In this document: piece after piece, positions 1 through 7,376 of the stretch
How the letters are laid out: each line of letters starts with the position of its first letter
How positions within the stretch are numbered: the stretch's first letter is position 1
DNA from: Acidobacteriota bacterium
Lineage (GTDB): Bacteria; Acidobacteriota; Terriglobia; Terriglobales; Acidobacteriaceae
DNA: 14,212 nt
NCBI GenBank assembly: GCA_021811745.1
Contig: JAJZNH010000439.1
Span: 1 to 14,212 of the forward strand
Direction of reading: 5' to 3'
Notes under the pieces: generated by a model
What the model saw: the letters and a program-made list of their open reading frames with translations, nothing else
What the model was told of the DNA's origin: nothing
The model's database searches: none
Made by a program: the position numbers and the translations under genes

Positions 1-2412
1 GGCGTCCGCACCCCCATGCAATGGACCTCGGACCGCAACGCCGGCTTCTCGCGTTGCGATCCCGCCCGCCTCTACTTCCCTGTCATCATGGACCCCATCT
101 ACGGCTACCAGGTCGTGAATGTCGAGGCGCAGCAAAGCGATCCCTCCAGTCTCCTCCACTGGACCCGCAACATGATCGCCCTGCGCAAGCTGTTCCAGGT
201 CTTCGGCCGTGGTTCGCTCACGTTTTTGAACGCCGCCAACCGCAAGGTCCTCGCCTATCTTCGCGACCTCGACCGCGGCGACGGCACGCACGAGACCGTC
301 CTCTGTGTGGCCAACCTCAGCCGCTTCGCCCAGCCCGTCTCGCTCGATCTCGCCGCTTATGCCGGCATGTCGCCCGTTGAGATGCTCGGCTACGTCTCGT
401 TCCCCGTCATCACCGAAGCACACTACTCGCTCAGCCTTGCTCCCTACTCGTTTCTCTGGCTTGAGCTGCAACCGGCCGGTCCCAGGGCCGAACCGCTCGC
501 TGAACTCAATTTGCAGCCGGAGCCCCTGGTCGAACAGCTCGCCGAAGAAGTGGCCATTCCGGCAGAGGTCCTCAGCAAGGGTTGGCCGGGGCTCTTGGCC
601 GCGCACTGCCTGCACAACATTGAATCCGCGCTGCCCGCCTGGCTGCCCCACCAGCGTTGGTTCGGAGCCAAAGCCCGCACCATTCATTCCGTCCGTGTGC
701 TCGAGTGGGTTGAGCTTCCGCCCGCCGACACCACAGTTCTAACCGCACCTGATCCATCCACGGCTGCTGCGTTTCCACCCGCCCTGTTCTTCGTCGAAGT
801 CTCCTATGCCGATGGCCCATCCGACCTCTATCAGCTCCCGCTGGCCATCAGCGCCGGCGCTGATGCCGACGAGATCCACTCGAGTTTTCCGCACAGTGTC
901 CTCGCCACGCTCGCTTTTCCCATGGGCCCAGCGGTCTTGCACGACGCCACCGTCTGCGAAGAGTTCCGCCAGGCGCCGCTGCACCTGATTGCCGCGAATA
1001 GAACGCTCACTCTCCTAAACCCGCATGCGGACGCCGCCGCAGCCGCCGGATCGCAGGCCGCACTAGCCGCTGACACCGATCGAGGTGAACCTGCCGCAGG
1101 GCTGCCGGACGCGGCCACTCGGCATCACATGCAGCCCCGCGAATCTCCCTCCGCCGGCGAGGCGTTTCCTCCATATAGCTCTATCGAGGCTCGGGCCTCC
1201 GGTGCGTCCTCTGCCGGGCTCGTCGCCCATCCTTTGCTCTCTCGTGTCGGCTCCGCCGAGCAGTCCAACACCTCCATCCTCTATGGGGATCAACTGGTCC
1301 TTAAGCTTTTCCGGCGTCTCCAGCCGGGCGAGAACCCCGACGTCGAAATGGGCCGCTTCCTCACTGAAGTCGCCCATTTCCCCCACATTCCGCCCTTCCT
1401 CGGCGAAATCACCATCGTTCGCCCCGGCCGGGCAAAGACAACCCTGGCCATGCTCCAGGGCCTGGTTGCCAACCAGGGTGACGGCTGGCAGTGGTTCCTC
1501 GACTGTCTTGCGGAGCTCTTCCCGTCTGTCGCCGAGTTCCCTGCCCTGCCCGAATCTCCCGCCCCTGGCTTCCTCGATTCCACCCTCGCCGCGCCCGAGC
1601 CCACTGGCTTGCCCGCTGCATCCCTTCACGCCGCCGCTCTGCTCGGCCGCCGTACCGCTCAAATGCATCTGGCTCTCGCCACACCGGCTGAGGATGCTGC
1701 CTTTTCGCCCGAGCCTTTCACCGCTGAAGACCTGGCCCTCGACGCCGCTCGCATTGAAGCCCAGATCGTCTCTGCTCTCGAAACCCTGAAGCTCAAGTTC
1801 CCCACCCTCGATGACGAAACCGCCAGCACCGCCGGCCTGCTCCTCTCGCGGCGCCGCAATCTCCTCGCCTACGCCCGCGCCGTCGCCGCCTTGCCGCCGG
1901 CTGGACTGCGCATCCGCATCCACGGCGATTTCCACCTCGGCCAAACCCTTCGCACCGCAGGCCCGCCGTCCGGCCATCACCTGCCCGAAGGCGCCATAGA
2001 GCCGCCCGGAGACTTCGTCCTCCTCGACTTCGAGGGCGAACCCGCCCGTCCTCTCGCAGAACGCCGCCAGAAGCAGTCACCCCTCAAGGACGTAGCCGGA
2101 ATGATGCGGTCCTTCTCCTACGCGGCTCATTCTGCCCTGGGCCAATTCATCGCCGCCCATCCCGAGTCCGCGCCCCACTCTGGCAACCTCGCCGACTGGG
2201 TGCTCTGTTGGCAGAACGCCGCCTCCGCCTCGTTTCTCCGCGCCTACCGCGAAACCATCGCCGTTCACCCCGCTCTTCTGCCTTCGCCCCCGCAGGCTCA
2301 GTCCTTGCTCAACGCCTATTTGCTCGATAAGGCGCTTTACGAACTACTCTACGAGTTAAACAACCGCCCGGCCTGGGTGCGCATCCCCCTGGCCGGTATC
2401 CTGACTCTGTAA
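1..2412 (+). CDS. treS: Trehalose synthase-maltokinase fusion, C-terminal part (5' end outside window)
   Basis: The frame is open from base 1, so the start lies outside the window. It begins inside the GH13 trehalose synthase domain with TPMQW, DRNAGFS and VIMDPIYGYQ-VNVEAQ, which are hallmark TreS strings, followed by the C-terminal beta domain to about base 470. A maltokinase domain follows: an N-cap with WLPHQRWFGAKAR (640-678), QSNTS plus a VLKLFRRLQPGENPDVE segment (about 1261-1350), the catalytic HGDFHLGQ at 1921-1944 and the metal-binding DFEG at 2026-2037. TreS interconverts maltose and trehalose. Maltokinase makes maltose-1-phosphate from maltose and ATP, the GlgE substrate for alpha-glucan synthesis (known for the families). 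Both active regions act in the cytoplasm. Between N-cap and kinase core (about 1020-1260) lies an Ala/Ser/Pro-rich stretch that looks like an extra linker. TAA stop at 2410-2412. The next gene starts 27 bp on, so they are probably co-transcribed. Confidence 0.95.
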   Translation, partial: GVRTPMQWTSDRNAGFSRCDPARLYFPVIMDPIYGYQVVNVEAQQSDPSSLLHWTRNMIALRKLFQVFGRGSLTFLNAANRKVLAYLRDLDRGDGTHETVLCVANLSRFAQPVSLDLAAYAGMSPVEMLGYVSFPVITEAHYSLSLAPYSFLWLELQPAGPRAEPLAELNLQPEPLVEQLAEEVAIPAEVLSKGWPGLLAAHCLHNIESALPAWLPHQRWFGAKARTIHSVRVLEWVELPPADTTVLTAPDPSTAAAFPPALFFVEVSYADGPSDLYQLPLAISAGADADEIHSSFPHSVLATLAFPMGPAVLHDATVCEEFRQAPLHLIAANRTLTLLNPHADAAAAAGSQAALAADTDRGEPAAGLPDAATRHHMQPRESPSAGEAFPPYSSIEARASGASSAGLVAHPLLSRVGSAEQSNTSILYGDQLVLKLFRRLQPGENPDVEMGRFLTEVAHFPHIPPFLGEITIVRPGRAKTTLAMLQGLVANQGDGWQWFLDCLAELFPSVAEFPALPESPAPGFLDSTLAAPEPTGLPAASLHAAALLGRRTAQMHLALATPAEDAAFSPEPFTAEDLALDAARIEAQIVSALETLKLKFPTLDDETASTAGLLLSRRRNLLAYARAVAALPPAGLRIRIHGDFHLGQTLRTAGPPSGHHLPEGAIEPPGDFVLLDFEGEPARPLAERRQKQSPLKDVAGMMRSFSYAAHSALGQFIAAHPESAPHSGNLADWVLCWQNAASASFLRAYRETIAVHPALLPSPPQAQSLLNAYLLDKALYELLYELNNRPAWVRIPLAGILTL

Positions 2413-2439
2413 CAGGCTCACGCCTGCGAGATCGCGACC

Positions 2440-3636
2440 ATGGCCACAGCAAACCCGCTACCCGGTGCCGAAACCGCCTCCCACCCCTCCACCGCTCCGG
2501 TGCTTGTGCTCCTTGCCCCTCTGCGCCTGGAGCAGCTCAACGCTGTCCTCGCCCATCTGGCCGCCTGCATCGATCCCCAAAGCCTGCTCATCGCCACCGC
2601 CGATGATTCCGCGCGAGACTCCCTCTCTGATCTCCGCATGGTCGCCGCGCCCGCTACCAGGTCCTCCTGGATATCCACCGCCGCCGACTACGTAAACGCC
2701 TTCCAGCTTGCACAAGAGCACAATGCTCACGCCATCCTCATGCTCGGTCCCGAATGCGGTTCGCTCGCCCTGCATGGCTTGCGTGCCCTGGCTGACGCTG
2801 TCTCCGGCACCGCTACCGATCTCGCCCTGCCCTGCTACGACCTGCCTCCTCACGCCAGTCTGGTCAACTCCGCCATTCTGTACCCCCTCAGCCGCGCCCT
2901 CTTCGCCTCGCCCGCCCGCTTTCCCATGGCCATCGATCTGGGCCTATCGCTGCGCATGGCGGAGCGCCTCTCCACTGCCGCGCAGCACCTCATCGCCCTC
3001 AACCAACCCACCCTGCCTCTTTGGCCGGTCAACGAGGCCGCCACCGCAGGATTCGTCATCAACGAGTTCGGCGCCGGTGCCCGCGTCCTGCCCCAGCCCT
3101 CCGAGCCAGACCTCAATGCCGTCCTTCCCCTGGTTGTCGGTTCTCTCTTCTCCGATGTCGAGGCCAAGGCCGCCTTTTGGCAGCGTCCACGCCAGTTGCC
3201 CCCGCCGGGCAATCACCCCCATATCAGCCAAATCCCCGCGCCTGCCCCAGCCTCTGGCCCCGCTTCCCTAATCCAAGCCTTTCGCCTCGCCTACACCAAC
3301 CTCCAGGAAATCTGGTCGCTCGTCCTGCCCCCAAATTCCCTGCTCGGCCTCAAGCGCCTCTCCCTTACCGAAGGTGCCGCGTTTCGTATGCCCGAAACGC
3401 TTTGGGCAAGGATCGTCTACGACTTCCTCCTCGCCTACCGCCAGCGCACCATTCATCGCGGCCACCTCTTCGGCGCCCTGATTCCCCTCTATCTTGCCTG
3501 GGTCGCCAGCCATATCAACGTTACGACCTCCGGCGCCAACCCCGAACACCACATCGAGTCCGTTGCCGCCGCCTTTGAGATCGAGAAACCTTACCTCGTC
3601 TCGCGCTGGCGATGGCCCGACCGGTTTAATCCATGA
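2440..3636 (+). CDS. Glycosyltransferase-like protein (GpgS/MpgS-type fold), probably lacking the DxD motif
   Basis: This is a 398-residue cytoplasmic protein with no signal peptide. The middle, YPLSRALFASPARFPMAID-LGLS (about residues 148-170), resembles the YPLxRALxGxRxRQPIGG-FGLS segment of GT-A glycosyltransferases related to glucosyl- or mannosyl-3-phosphoglycerate synthases. The C-terminal part, W-ARIVYDFLLAYRQ then HRGHLFGALIPLYLAWVASHI (about 322-359), matches the end of the same group. Where those enzymes carry a DAD-like metal site, this protein reads ILMLGPECGS (99-108), with no DxD. The N-terminal sugar-nucleotide region is also divergent. A Pro/Ala-rich hinge lies near 253-276. 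The start ATG is 27 bp after the treS-mak stop, with only a weak GAG ribosome site. It could be a catalytically dead relative or a very diverged transferase. The family call is from remembered motifs and the substrate is unknown. Confidence 0.65.
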   Translation: MATANPLPGAETASHPSTAPVLVLLAPLRLEQLNAVLAHLAACIDPQSLLIATADDSARDSLSDLRMVAAPATRSSWISTAADYVNAFQLAQEHNAHAILMLGPECGSLALHGLRALADAVSGTATDLALPCYDLPPHASLVNSAILYPLSRALFASPARFPMAIDLGLSLRMAERLSTAAQHLIALNQPTLPLWPVNEAATAGFVINEFGAGARVLPQPSEPDLNAVLPLVVGSLFSDVEAKAAFWQRPRQLPPPGNHPHISQIPAPAPASGPASLIQAFRLAYTNLQEIWSLVLPPNSLLGLKRLSLTEGAAFRMPETLWARIVYDFLLAYRQRTIHRGHLFGALIPLYLAWVASHINVTTSGANPEHHIESVAAAFEIEKPYLVSRWRWPDRFNP

Positions 3637-3773
3637 GCCCCCACACCAACTCGCAGCCGCTCTCCCGGCAATTCACCATCATCCGCGGCCGGAGGGCTTT
3701 GGAACCGAACGGCGCCGCACCCGGCTTCCCTGCCCACCGCAGCCCATCCGCAATCGAGTGCCACCGTCGCATC

Positions 3774-3780
3774 AAGGAGA
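3774..3780 (+). promoter_or_regulatory. Ribosome binding site deciding the start at 3788
   Basis: AAGGAGA lies seven bases before the ATG at 3788. The open frame extends upstream to 3494, but that extension overlaps the preceding gene and reads as Pro/Arg/Ser-rich nonsense, so this site fixes the start at 3788. Confidence 0.8.
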
Positions 3781-3787
3781 AAGTCCC

Positions 3788-4591
3788 ATGCTAACGATCC
3801 TTGCCGCCATCCTTCAGACAACACCCCAGCCGGACGCCGACTCCCATTCCGTCGGCAACGTCACCCTCTGGCGTCACATGTCCGATGCGCTCCATCAGTC
3901 TCTCGATCGCGTCCTCTCGTTGCTCATCGCCGTCCTGCCCGGCATTCTGGCTTTCTTCATCGCTGTCGGCATATTCGCTCTGATCGGCGTCGTTCTCTCC
4001 TGGCTGCTGCGCCACGTGCTCGCACTCGCCAAATTCGATGATCGTGTCGCCCGTTATCGCGGCAGCGCCAATTGGACGCCGATGAACACACCCACGGCCC
4101 TCGCTGGCCGCATCTGCTTCTGGGGATGCGTGCTCATAGGCCTCATGATCGGCGTCTCCGCCTTCGACACCTCGTACGCCGCCGCTGGCGTCTTGCCCGC
4201 GCCCCTGCTTCCCTACTTCTACCGCATGGTCGGTGCCACCTTTATCCTCCTCGCCGGCGCCATCGTCGCCCGCTTCCTGGCCCGCTCGGTCCTCATCGGC
4301 GCCGTCAACATGCAGCTCCAATACGCCCGCTTCCTCTCTCTCGGGGTCAAGTGGCTCGTTCTCGTCGTCACCGCCGCCATGGCCCTCGCCCATCTCGAAA
4401 TCGGCGGTCCCATCGTGGACATCGCCTTCGGCATTCTCTTCGGCGGCATTGTCCTCACCCTCGCTCTTGCCGTCGGGCTCGGCTCCCGCGACCTCGTCAG
4501 CCGTTCCCTCGAGAACCGCGTCGAGCGATACTCCAGCGAAACCTCCGACCGGCCCACCTCGCCCCCCAGCGAATCCATCCGCCATTTCTAG
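3788..4591 (+). CDS. MscS-associated conserved TM-helix membrane protein
   Basis: A 267-residue integral membrane protein starting at the ATG with a strong AAGGAGA site. Five hydrophobic segments are visible: about residues 42-75 (long, possibly one helix plus extension), 108-125, 145-165, 184-203 and 209-232. Two features fit the conserved TM helix family (PF05552 type) that accompanies or resembles MscS mechanosensitive channel pore regions: an amphipathic lead-in ending LLIAVLPGILAFFIAVG, and the terminal FGGIVLTLALAVGLGSRDLVSRSLE. The MscS beta domain that would follow is absent: after GLGSRDLV there are only about 30 polar residues (Ser/Pro-rich tail). It may form or modulate a small channel. 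The gap to the previous gene is 151 bp, on the same strand, so co-transcription with the trehalose genes is plausible. An osmotic-stress role is inference from neighbours. Confidence 0.75.
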   Translation: MLTILAAILQTTPQPDADSHSVGNVTLWRHMSDALHQSLDRVLSLLIAVLPGILAFFIAVGIFALIGVVLSWLLRHVLALAKFDDRVARYRGSANWTPMNTPTALAGRICFWGCVLIGLMIGVSAFDTSYAAAGVLPAPLLPYFYRMVGATFILLAGAIVARFLARSVLIGAVNMQLQYARFLSLGVKWLVLVVTAAMALAHLEIGGPIVDIAFGILFGGIVLTLALAVGLGSRDLVSRSLENRVERYSSETSDRPTSPPSESIRHF

Positions 4592-4630
4592 CGTCCACTC
4601 ACTCAAGCTCGCGCCCTGGATTCTGCTCTC

Positions 4631-4654
4631 GCCCTGACCGCAGGTCGGCAGGGC
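4631..4654. terminator. Hairpin between convergent genes, candidate bidirectional terminator
   Basis: GCCCTG (4631-4636), a single bulged A, CCG, the loop CAGGT, then CGG-CAGGGC (4646-4654) form a nine-pair GC stem. It sits 40 bp after the + strand membrane gene and 36 bp beyond the treZ stop on the other strand. No T-run follows on either strand, so intrinsic termination is not proven. The position between two converging genes is the main support. Confidence 0.45.
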
Positions 4655-4689
4655 CCGTCGCGGCGGAGAGTCGCCGGACCTAAGGAGAT

Positions 4690-6669
4690 CTACTCCTCTG
4701 CAACTCTCCTGTAAACAACCACCGAACTTGGATTCAGTTGAAGTCCTCCTCCGCCCGCCGTCCAATCTCCCGGCCCGCCGCCCGGTCCCATCCATTCCGT
4801 GTCGCTCGAATCCACCAGCTTGCGCCAGCTTCCCTCCGCCGTGCGCGGCTGCACCGTCACCGCGCAGCCTGCAAAGCAGAGCAGCACCATCGCCTCCTCG
4901 CTGCTGGCCGGAGTCCCCATCGGCCGCGGTCCCCATGAGGCGGTCTTTGCTGCTTGGCGTGGCATCGCCTCTTCTTCGTCAATGGGGTGGTTAGCCCACC
5001 GCCGCAAAATCACCACACGCTCTGCAGCGAACATTTCCACCTCCATCTGCTCCTTGCTGAGACAAGCCAGCGCTGCGACCTCCCTCCGCAATCTCATCAG
5101 CGCGCGATAGAAGTCCAGCAATCTCTGATTCCCCGCTTCCTGTTTCAGCCGATGGTCCAGCTTCGAGCGCACAAAGGTCGCCTCGTCCTGCGGATCCGCC
5201 GGGGCTCCGCGCCAACCGAACGCCGCGAATCCCTTGCGCCGTCCCGCTCGCACCGCTTCGATGAACCCCGCATCGCCGTGGCTCACAAAATAGAGAAACG
5301 GCGCCCTCTCGCCGTACTCTTCGCCCATGAAAAGCAGCGGAACAAACGGCGACAGCAACACCGCCCCGGCCGCCAGCTTGAGCTGCTCGTAGCTCGCCAG
5401 AGCGCTCAGACGCTCGCCCTGCATCCGGTTCCCAACCTGATCGTGATTCTGCGCAAACACCACAAACTGCCGCGCCGCAATCTCCTTCGACGAATTGCCG
5501 TGTCGCCTCCGCCGGTACGCCGAGTACTGGCCCGAGTAGACAAAGCCCTCCCGGTACGCCTTGACCAGGTCTTCCACGTGTCCGAAATCCCCGTAATATC
5601 CCCTCCGCTCACCGGTCACGAGCGCGTGCAGCGCGTGATGAAAGTCGTCGCTCCACTGCCCGTCCATCCCCATGCCGCCCGCCTCCGGTGCGCGCACCAT
5701 GCGCGTGTCGTTCAGGTCGCTCTCCGCGATCACCTGCACGCGCCGCTTCAGCCGAGCGCCCTCCAGGTGCACCGCCTCGCCCAGCTCCGCCAGAAACGGA
5801 GAAGCCGACTCGTCGTGAATCGCGTGCACCGCATCCACCCGCAACGTGTCCACATGACACTCCGCGACCCAGTGAAGCGCGCTCTCCACAAAGAACCGCC
5901 GCACTTCGTCGCTCTGGGGCCCGTCAAAGTTCACCGCCGCCCCCCACGGCGTCTTGTACTTCTCCGTGAAGTACGGCCCAAAACGCTCCAGATAATTTCC
6001 TTCCGCCCCCAGGTGGTTGTACACCACGTCCAGCACCACGGCCAGCCCGCGCTGGTGGCAGGCATTCACCAGCCGCTTCAGTCCCACCACCCCGCCGTAG
6101 GTGTTCTGCGCCGCGAAGGGCTGAACCCCGTCATACCCCCAGTTCCTCGCGCCGGGGAACTGCGCCACCGGCATCAGCTCGATGGCCGTCACTCCCAAAT
6201 CTCTCAGATAGTCCAGCTGCGGAATGATGGCCTCAAAATTCCCCTCATGCGTGAACGTCCCCACATGCACCTCGTACAGCACGAACCGCTCCAGAGCCAG
6301 CCCCTCCCAATCCGCATCCTCCCAATCGAACTCAGGATCAACAGTCTCCGATGGCCCGTGTACTCCCTCCGGCTGGAATCGCGAGGCCGGGTCGGGCAGA
6401 TCCTGTCCATCCACCTGCCAGAAATACCGCACGCCGGCACTCGCGTCTTCTACAATCCCCTCGTAGTACCCGCCGTCCTGCGCTTCCAGTTTCTCCAGCC
6501 GCCCTCCGCCGTCCGCTAACCAGGGCCTCCACCGGCCAGCTGTCGGGTCCGTGGGTTCGAACAGCCGCAGTTCAACTCGCTCCGCCCGCGGCGCCCACAC
6601 CCGGAACCGCCATGCGCCGGTCTCCAGCCGTACTGCGCCGTGTCTCCATCGTCCCGCGCTTCTCTCCAT
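4690..6669 (-). CDS. treZ: Malto-oligosyltrehalose trehalohydrolase
   Basis: A 659-residue cytoplasmic GH13 hydrolase. It cleaves the alpha-1,4 bond next to the trehalose end of maltooligosyl-trehalose and releases trehalose (TreY/TreZ pathway). An N-terminal CBM48-like domain runs over about residues 10-105 (FRVWAPRAERVEL). The barrel contains YEVHVGTFT (132-140), ELMPVAQFPGARNWGYDG (164-181) typical of TreZ, DVVYNH (214-219), the nucleophile D279 in LRVDAVH, the acid/base E316 in VIAESD, and the transition-state Asp D410 in QNHDQVGN. FMGEEYGE follows at 447-454. The length is somewhat over the family norm, partly because residues about 567-594 are an extra low-complexity stretch in the C-terminal beta domain (see repeat at 4888-4971). 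The ATG at 6669 begins just before the first domain; its ribosome site is weak (GGAG about 15 bases upstream). The partner treY is not in the window. It converges with the treS operon. Confidence 0.95.
   Translation of the reverse strand: MERSAGRWRHGAVRLETGAWRFRVWAPRAERVELRLFEPTDPTAGRWRPWLADGGGRLEKLEAQDGGYYEGIVEDASAGVRYFWQVDGQDLPDPASRFQPEGVHGPSETVDPEFDWEDADWEGLALERFVLYEVHVGTFTHEGNFEAIIPQLDYLRDLGVTAIELMPVAQFPGARNWGYDGVQPFAAQNTYGGVVGLKRLVNACHQRGLAVVLDVVYNHLGAEGNYLERFGPYFTEKYKTPWGAAVNFDGPQSDEVRRFFVESALHWVAECHVDTLRVDAVHAIHDESASPFLAELGEAVHLEGARLKRRVQVIAESDLNDTRMVRAPEAGGMGMDGQWSDDFHHALHALVTGERRGYYGDFGHVEDLVKAYREGFVYSGQYSAYRRRRHGNSSKEIAARQFVVFAQNHDQVGNRMQGERLSALASYEQLKLAAGAVLLSPFVPLLFMGEEYGERAPFLYFVSHGDAGFIEAVRAGRRKGFAAFGWRGAPADPQDEATFVRSKLDHRLKQEAGNQRLLDFYRALMRLRREVAALACLSKEQMEVEMFAAERVVILRRWANHPIDEEEAMPRQAAKTASWGPRPMGTPASSEEAMVLLCFAGCAVTVQPRTAEGSWRKLVDSSDTEWMGPGGGPGDWTAGGGGLQLNPSSVVVYRRVAEE
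4888..4971. repeat. 9-bp direct repeats bounding a 75-bp in-frame segment inside treZ
   Basis: CATCGCCTC occurs at 4888-4896 and again at 4963-4971, exactly 75 bp (25 codons) apart. In the protein this gives two EEAM strings at the ends of a stretch with no visible relation to the GH13 fold. Inside are a second direct repeat, GTCCCCAT (4913-4920 and 4929-4936), and an inverted pair GAGGCG/CGCCTC (4937-4942 and 4966-4971). The layout fits either an insertion with target duplication or a local duplication. No terminal inverted repeats were seen at the edges of the segment. Confidence 0.55.
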
Positions 6670-6723
6670 ACACCATCACCCGGCCATCTCCACGCCGCGT
6701 CGCAGCGCTGCTCCGGCCCCCTC

Positions 6724-7065
6724 TCAACAATTCTTCCTACCATCCGCGCGCCTTCCATCGCTCACGCTCAGCGCCGAAAGGTTGTTTGAAAGCCCGCTCC
6801 GCTCGCTACAACTTCCGTGGAGCACGCATCCCCCCTGCGAGGCAATTCCGTCTTCAACTCGCACACCAGAACTCGCCTTCGCATTCGCTTCCAGGAAGCG
6901 CAAAATTCGCGCCATCCCACCCTGCCACCACCAGGCTCTCAGCCCTTCCAGCCGGCAAATCTCGCTGTAATCTACTGGATCCACGAATCTTCTCGCAAGC
7001 ATCTCCATGCTGATTCCGGCCGCCTGCAAACCAACTCCACCTTCGCCGCTCTCCACATCGCTCAT
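6724..7065 (-). CDS. Possible small protein of unknown function
   Basis: A 113-residue reading frame upstream of treZ on the same strand, ending 54 bp before the treZ start. An ATG at 7065 is preceded by a purine-rich GGAAGGGAGAG site at a workable distance. The first 65 residues look protein-like (for example EMLARRFVDPVDYSEICRLE, then GLRAWWWQGGMARILRFLEA). The last 45 are Ser/Gly/Arg-rich and less convincing. No domain, signal peptide or membrane segment was recognised. Third-position GC looks lower than in the neighbours by eye. It could be a genuine small gene, a decayed remnant, or chance. Confidence 0.3.
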   Translation of the reverse strand: MSDVESGEGGVGLQAAGISMEMLARRFVDPVDYSEICRLEGLRAWWWQGGMARILRFLEANAKASSGVRVEDGIASQGGCVLHGSCSERSGLSNNLSALSVSDGRRADGRKNC

Positions 7066-7376
7066 CCACAAACTCTCTCCCTTCCTACCACCTTTGTTCA
7101 ATTACCTTGGACTCCAGCCATTTCTAAGGAATCTTGAGCCGCCCGCCGATAACCCCCTCGTGCATGAGAAGGCTCTCAGCAAAGCCCCTCGTACGCATCC
7201 ACCGCAAGCTCCGCCGCAGTCGATTGGCGGCGGGATGCTCTTGGACCACAAACTGGGTGCCCGCATGGACTCCAGCACAGGACAGACCAGATTCTCGCAG
7301 TCGCTCGGCTGGCTCTCCTGATTCGTATCGCAACCCTCGATCTTGAACCACGGGTGAAACGGAAGGAGAAACAGGG
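7066..7376. other. Non-coding region upstream of the protease gene
   Basis: About 310 bp with no convincing coding frame. A 7-bp GC inverted repeat (CCGCCGC 7210-7216 / GCGGCGG 7226-7232, nine-base loop) could form a hairpin in the leader of the protease transcript. No clear -35/-10 pair could be picked out. The promoter of the protease gene presumably lies here. Confidence 0.4.
7363..7369 (+). promoter_or_regulatory. Ribosome binding site of the subtilase gene
   Basis: AAGGAGA lies seven bases before the ATG at 7377. It supports that codon over the second in-frame ATG ten codons later and keeps a positively charged start of the signal peptide. Confidence 0.8.

Noticed and set aside
1063..1980. 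Long - strand frame (305 codons) opposite the maltokinase
   Set aside because: Antisense to well-supported kinase motifs; Gly/Arg/Glu-rich composition typical of the mirror of GC-rich coding DNA.
3494..3787. N-terminal extension of the TM-helix protein
   Set aside because: Overlaps the previous gene, is Pro/Arg/Ser-rich and lacks a ribosome site, whereas AAGGAGA precedes 3788.
3791..4936. 381-codon - strand frame opposite the membrane protein gene
   Set aside because: Asp/Gly/Glu-rich mirror of hydrophobic codons and it runs into treZ; no domain seen.
4954..6519. 521-codon + strand frame opposite treZ
   Set aside because: His/Arg/Pro/Val-rich and antisense to all TreZ catalytic motifs.
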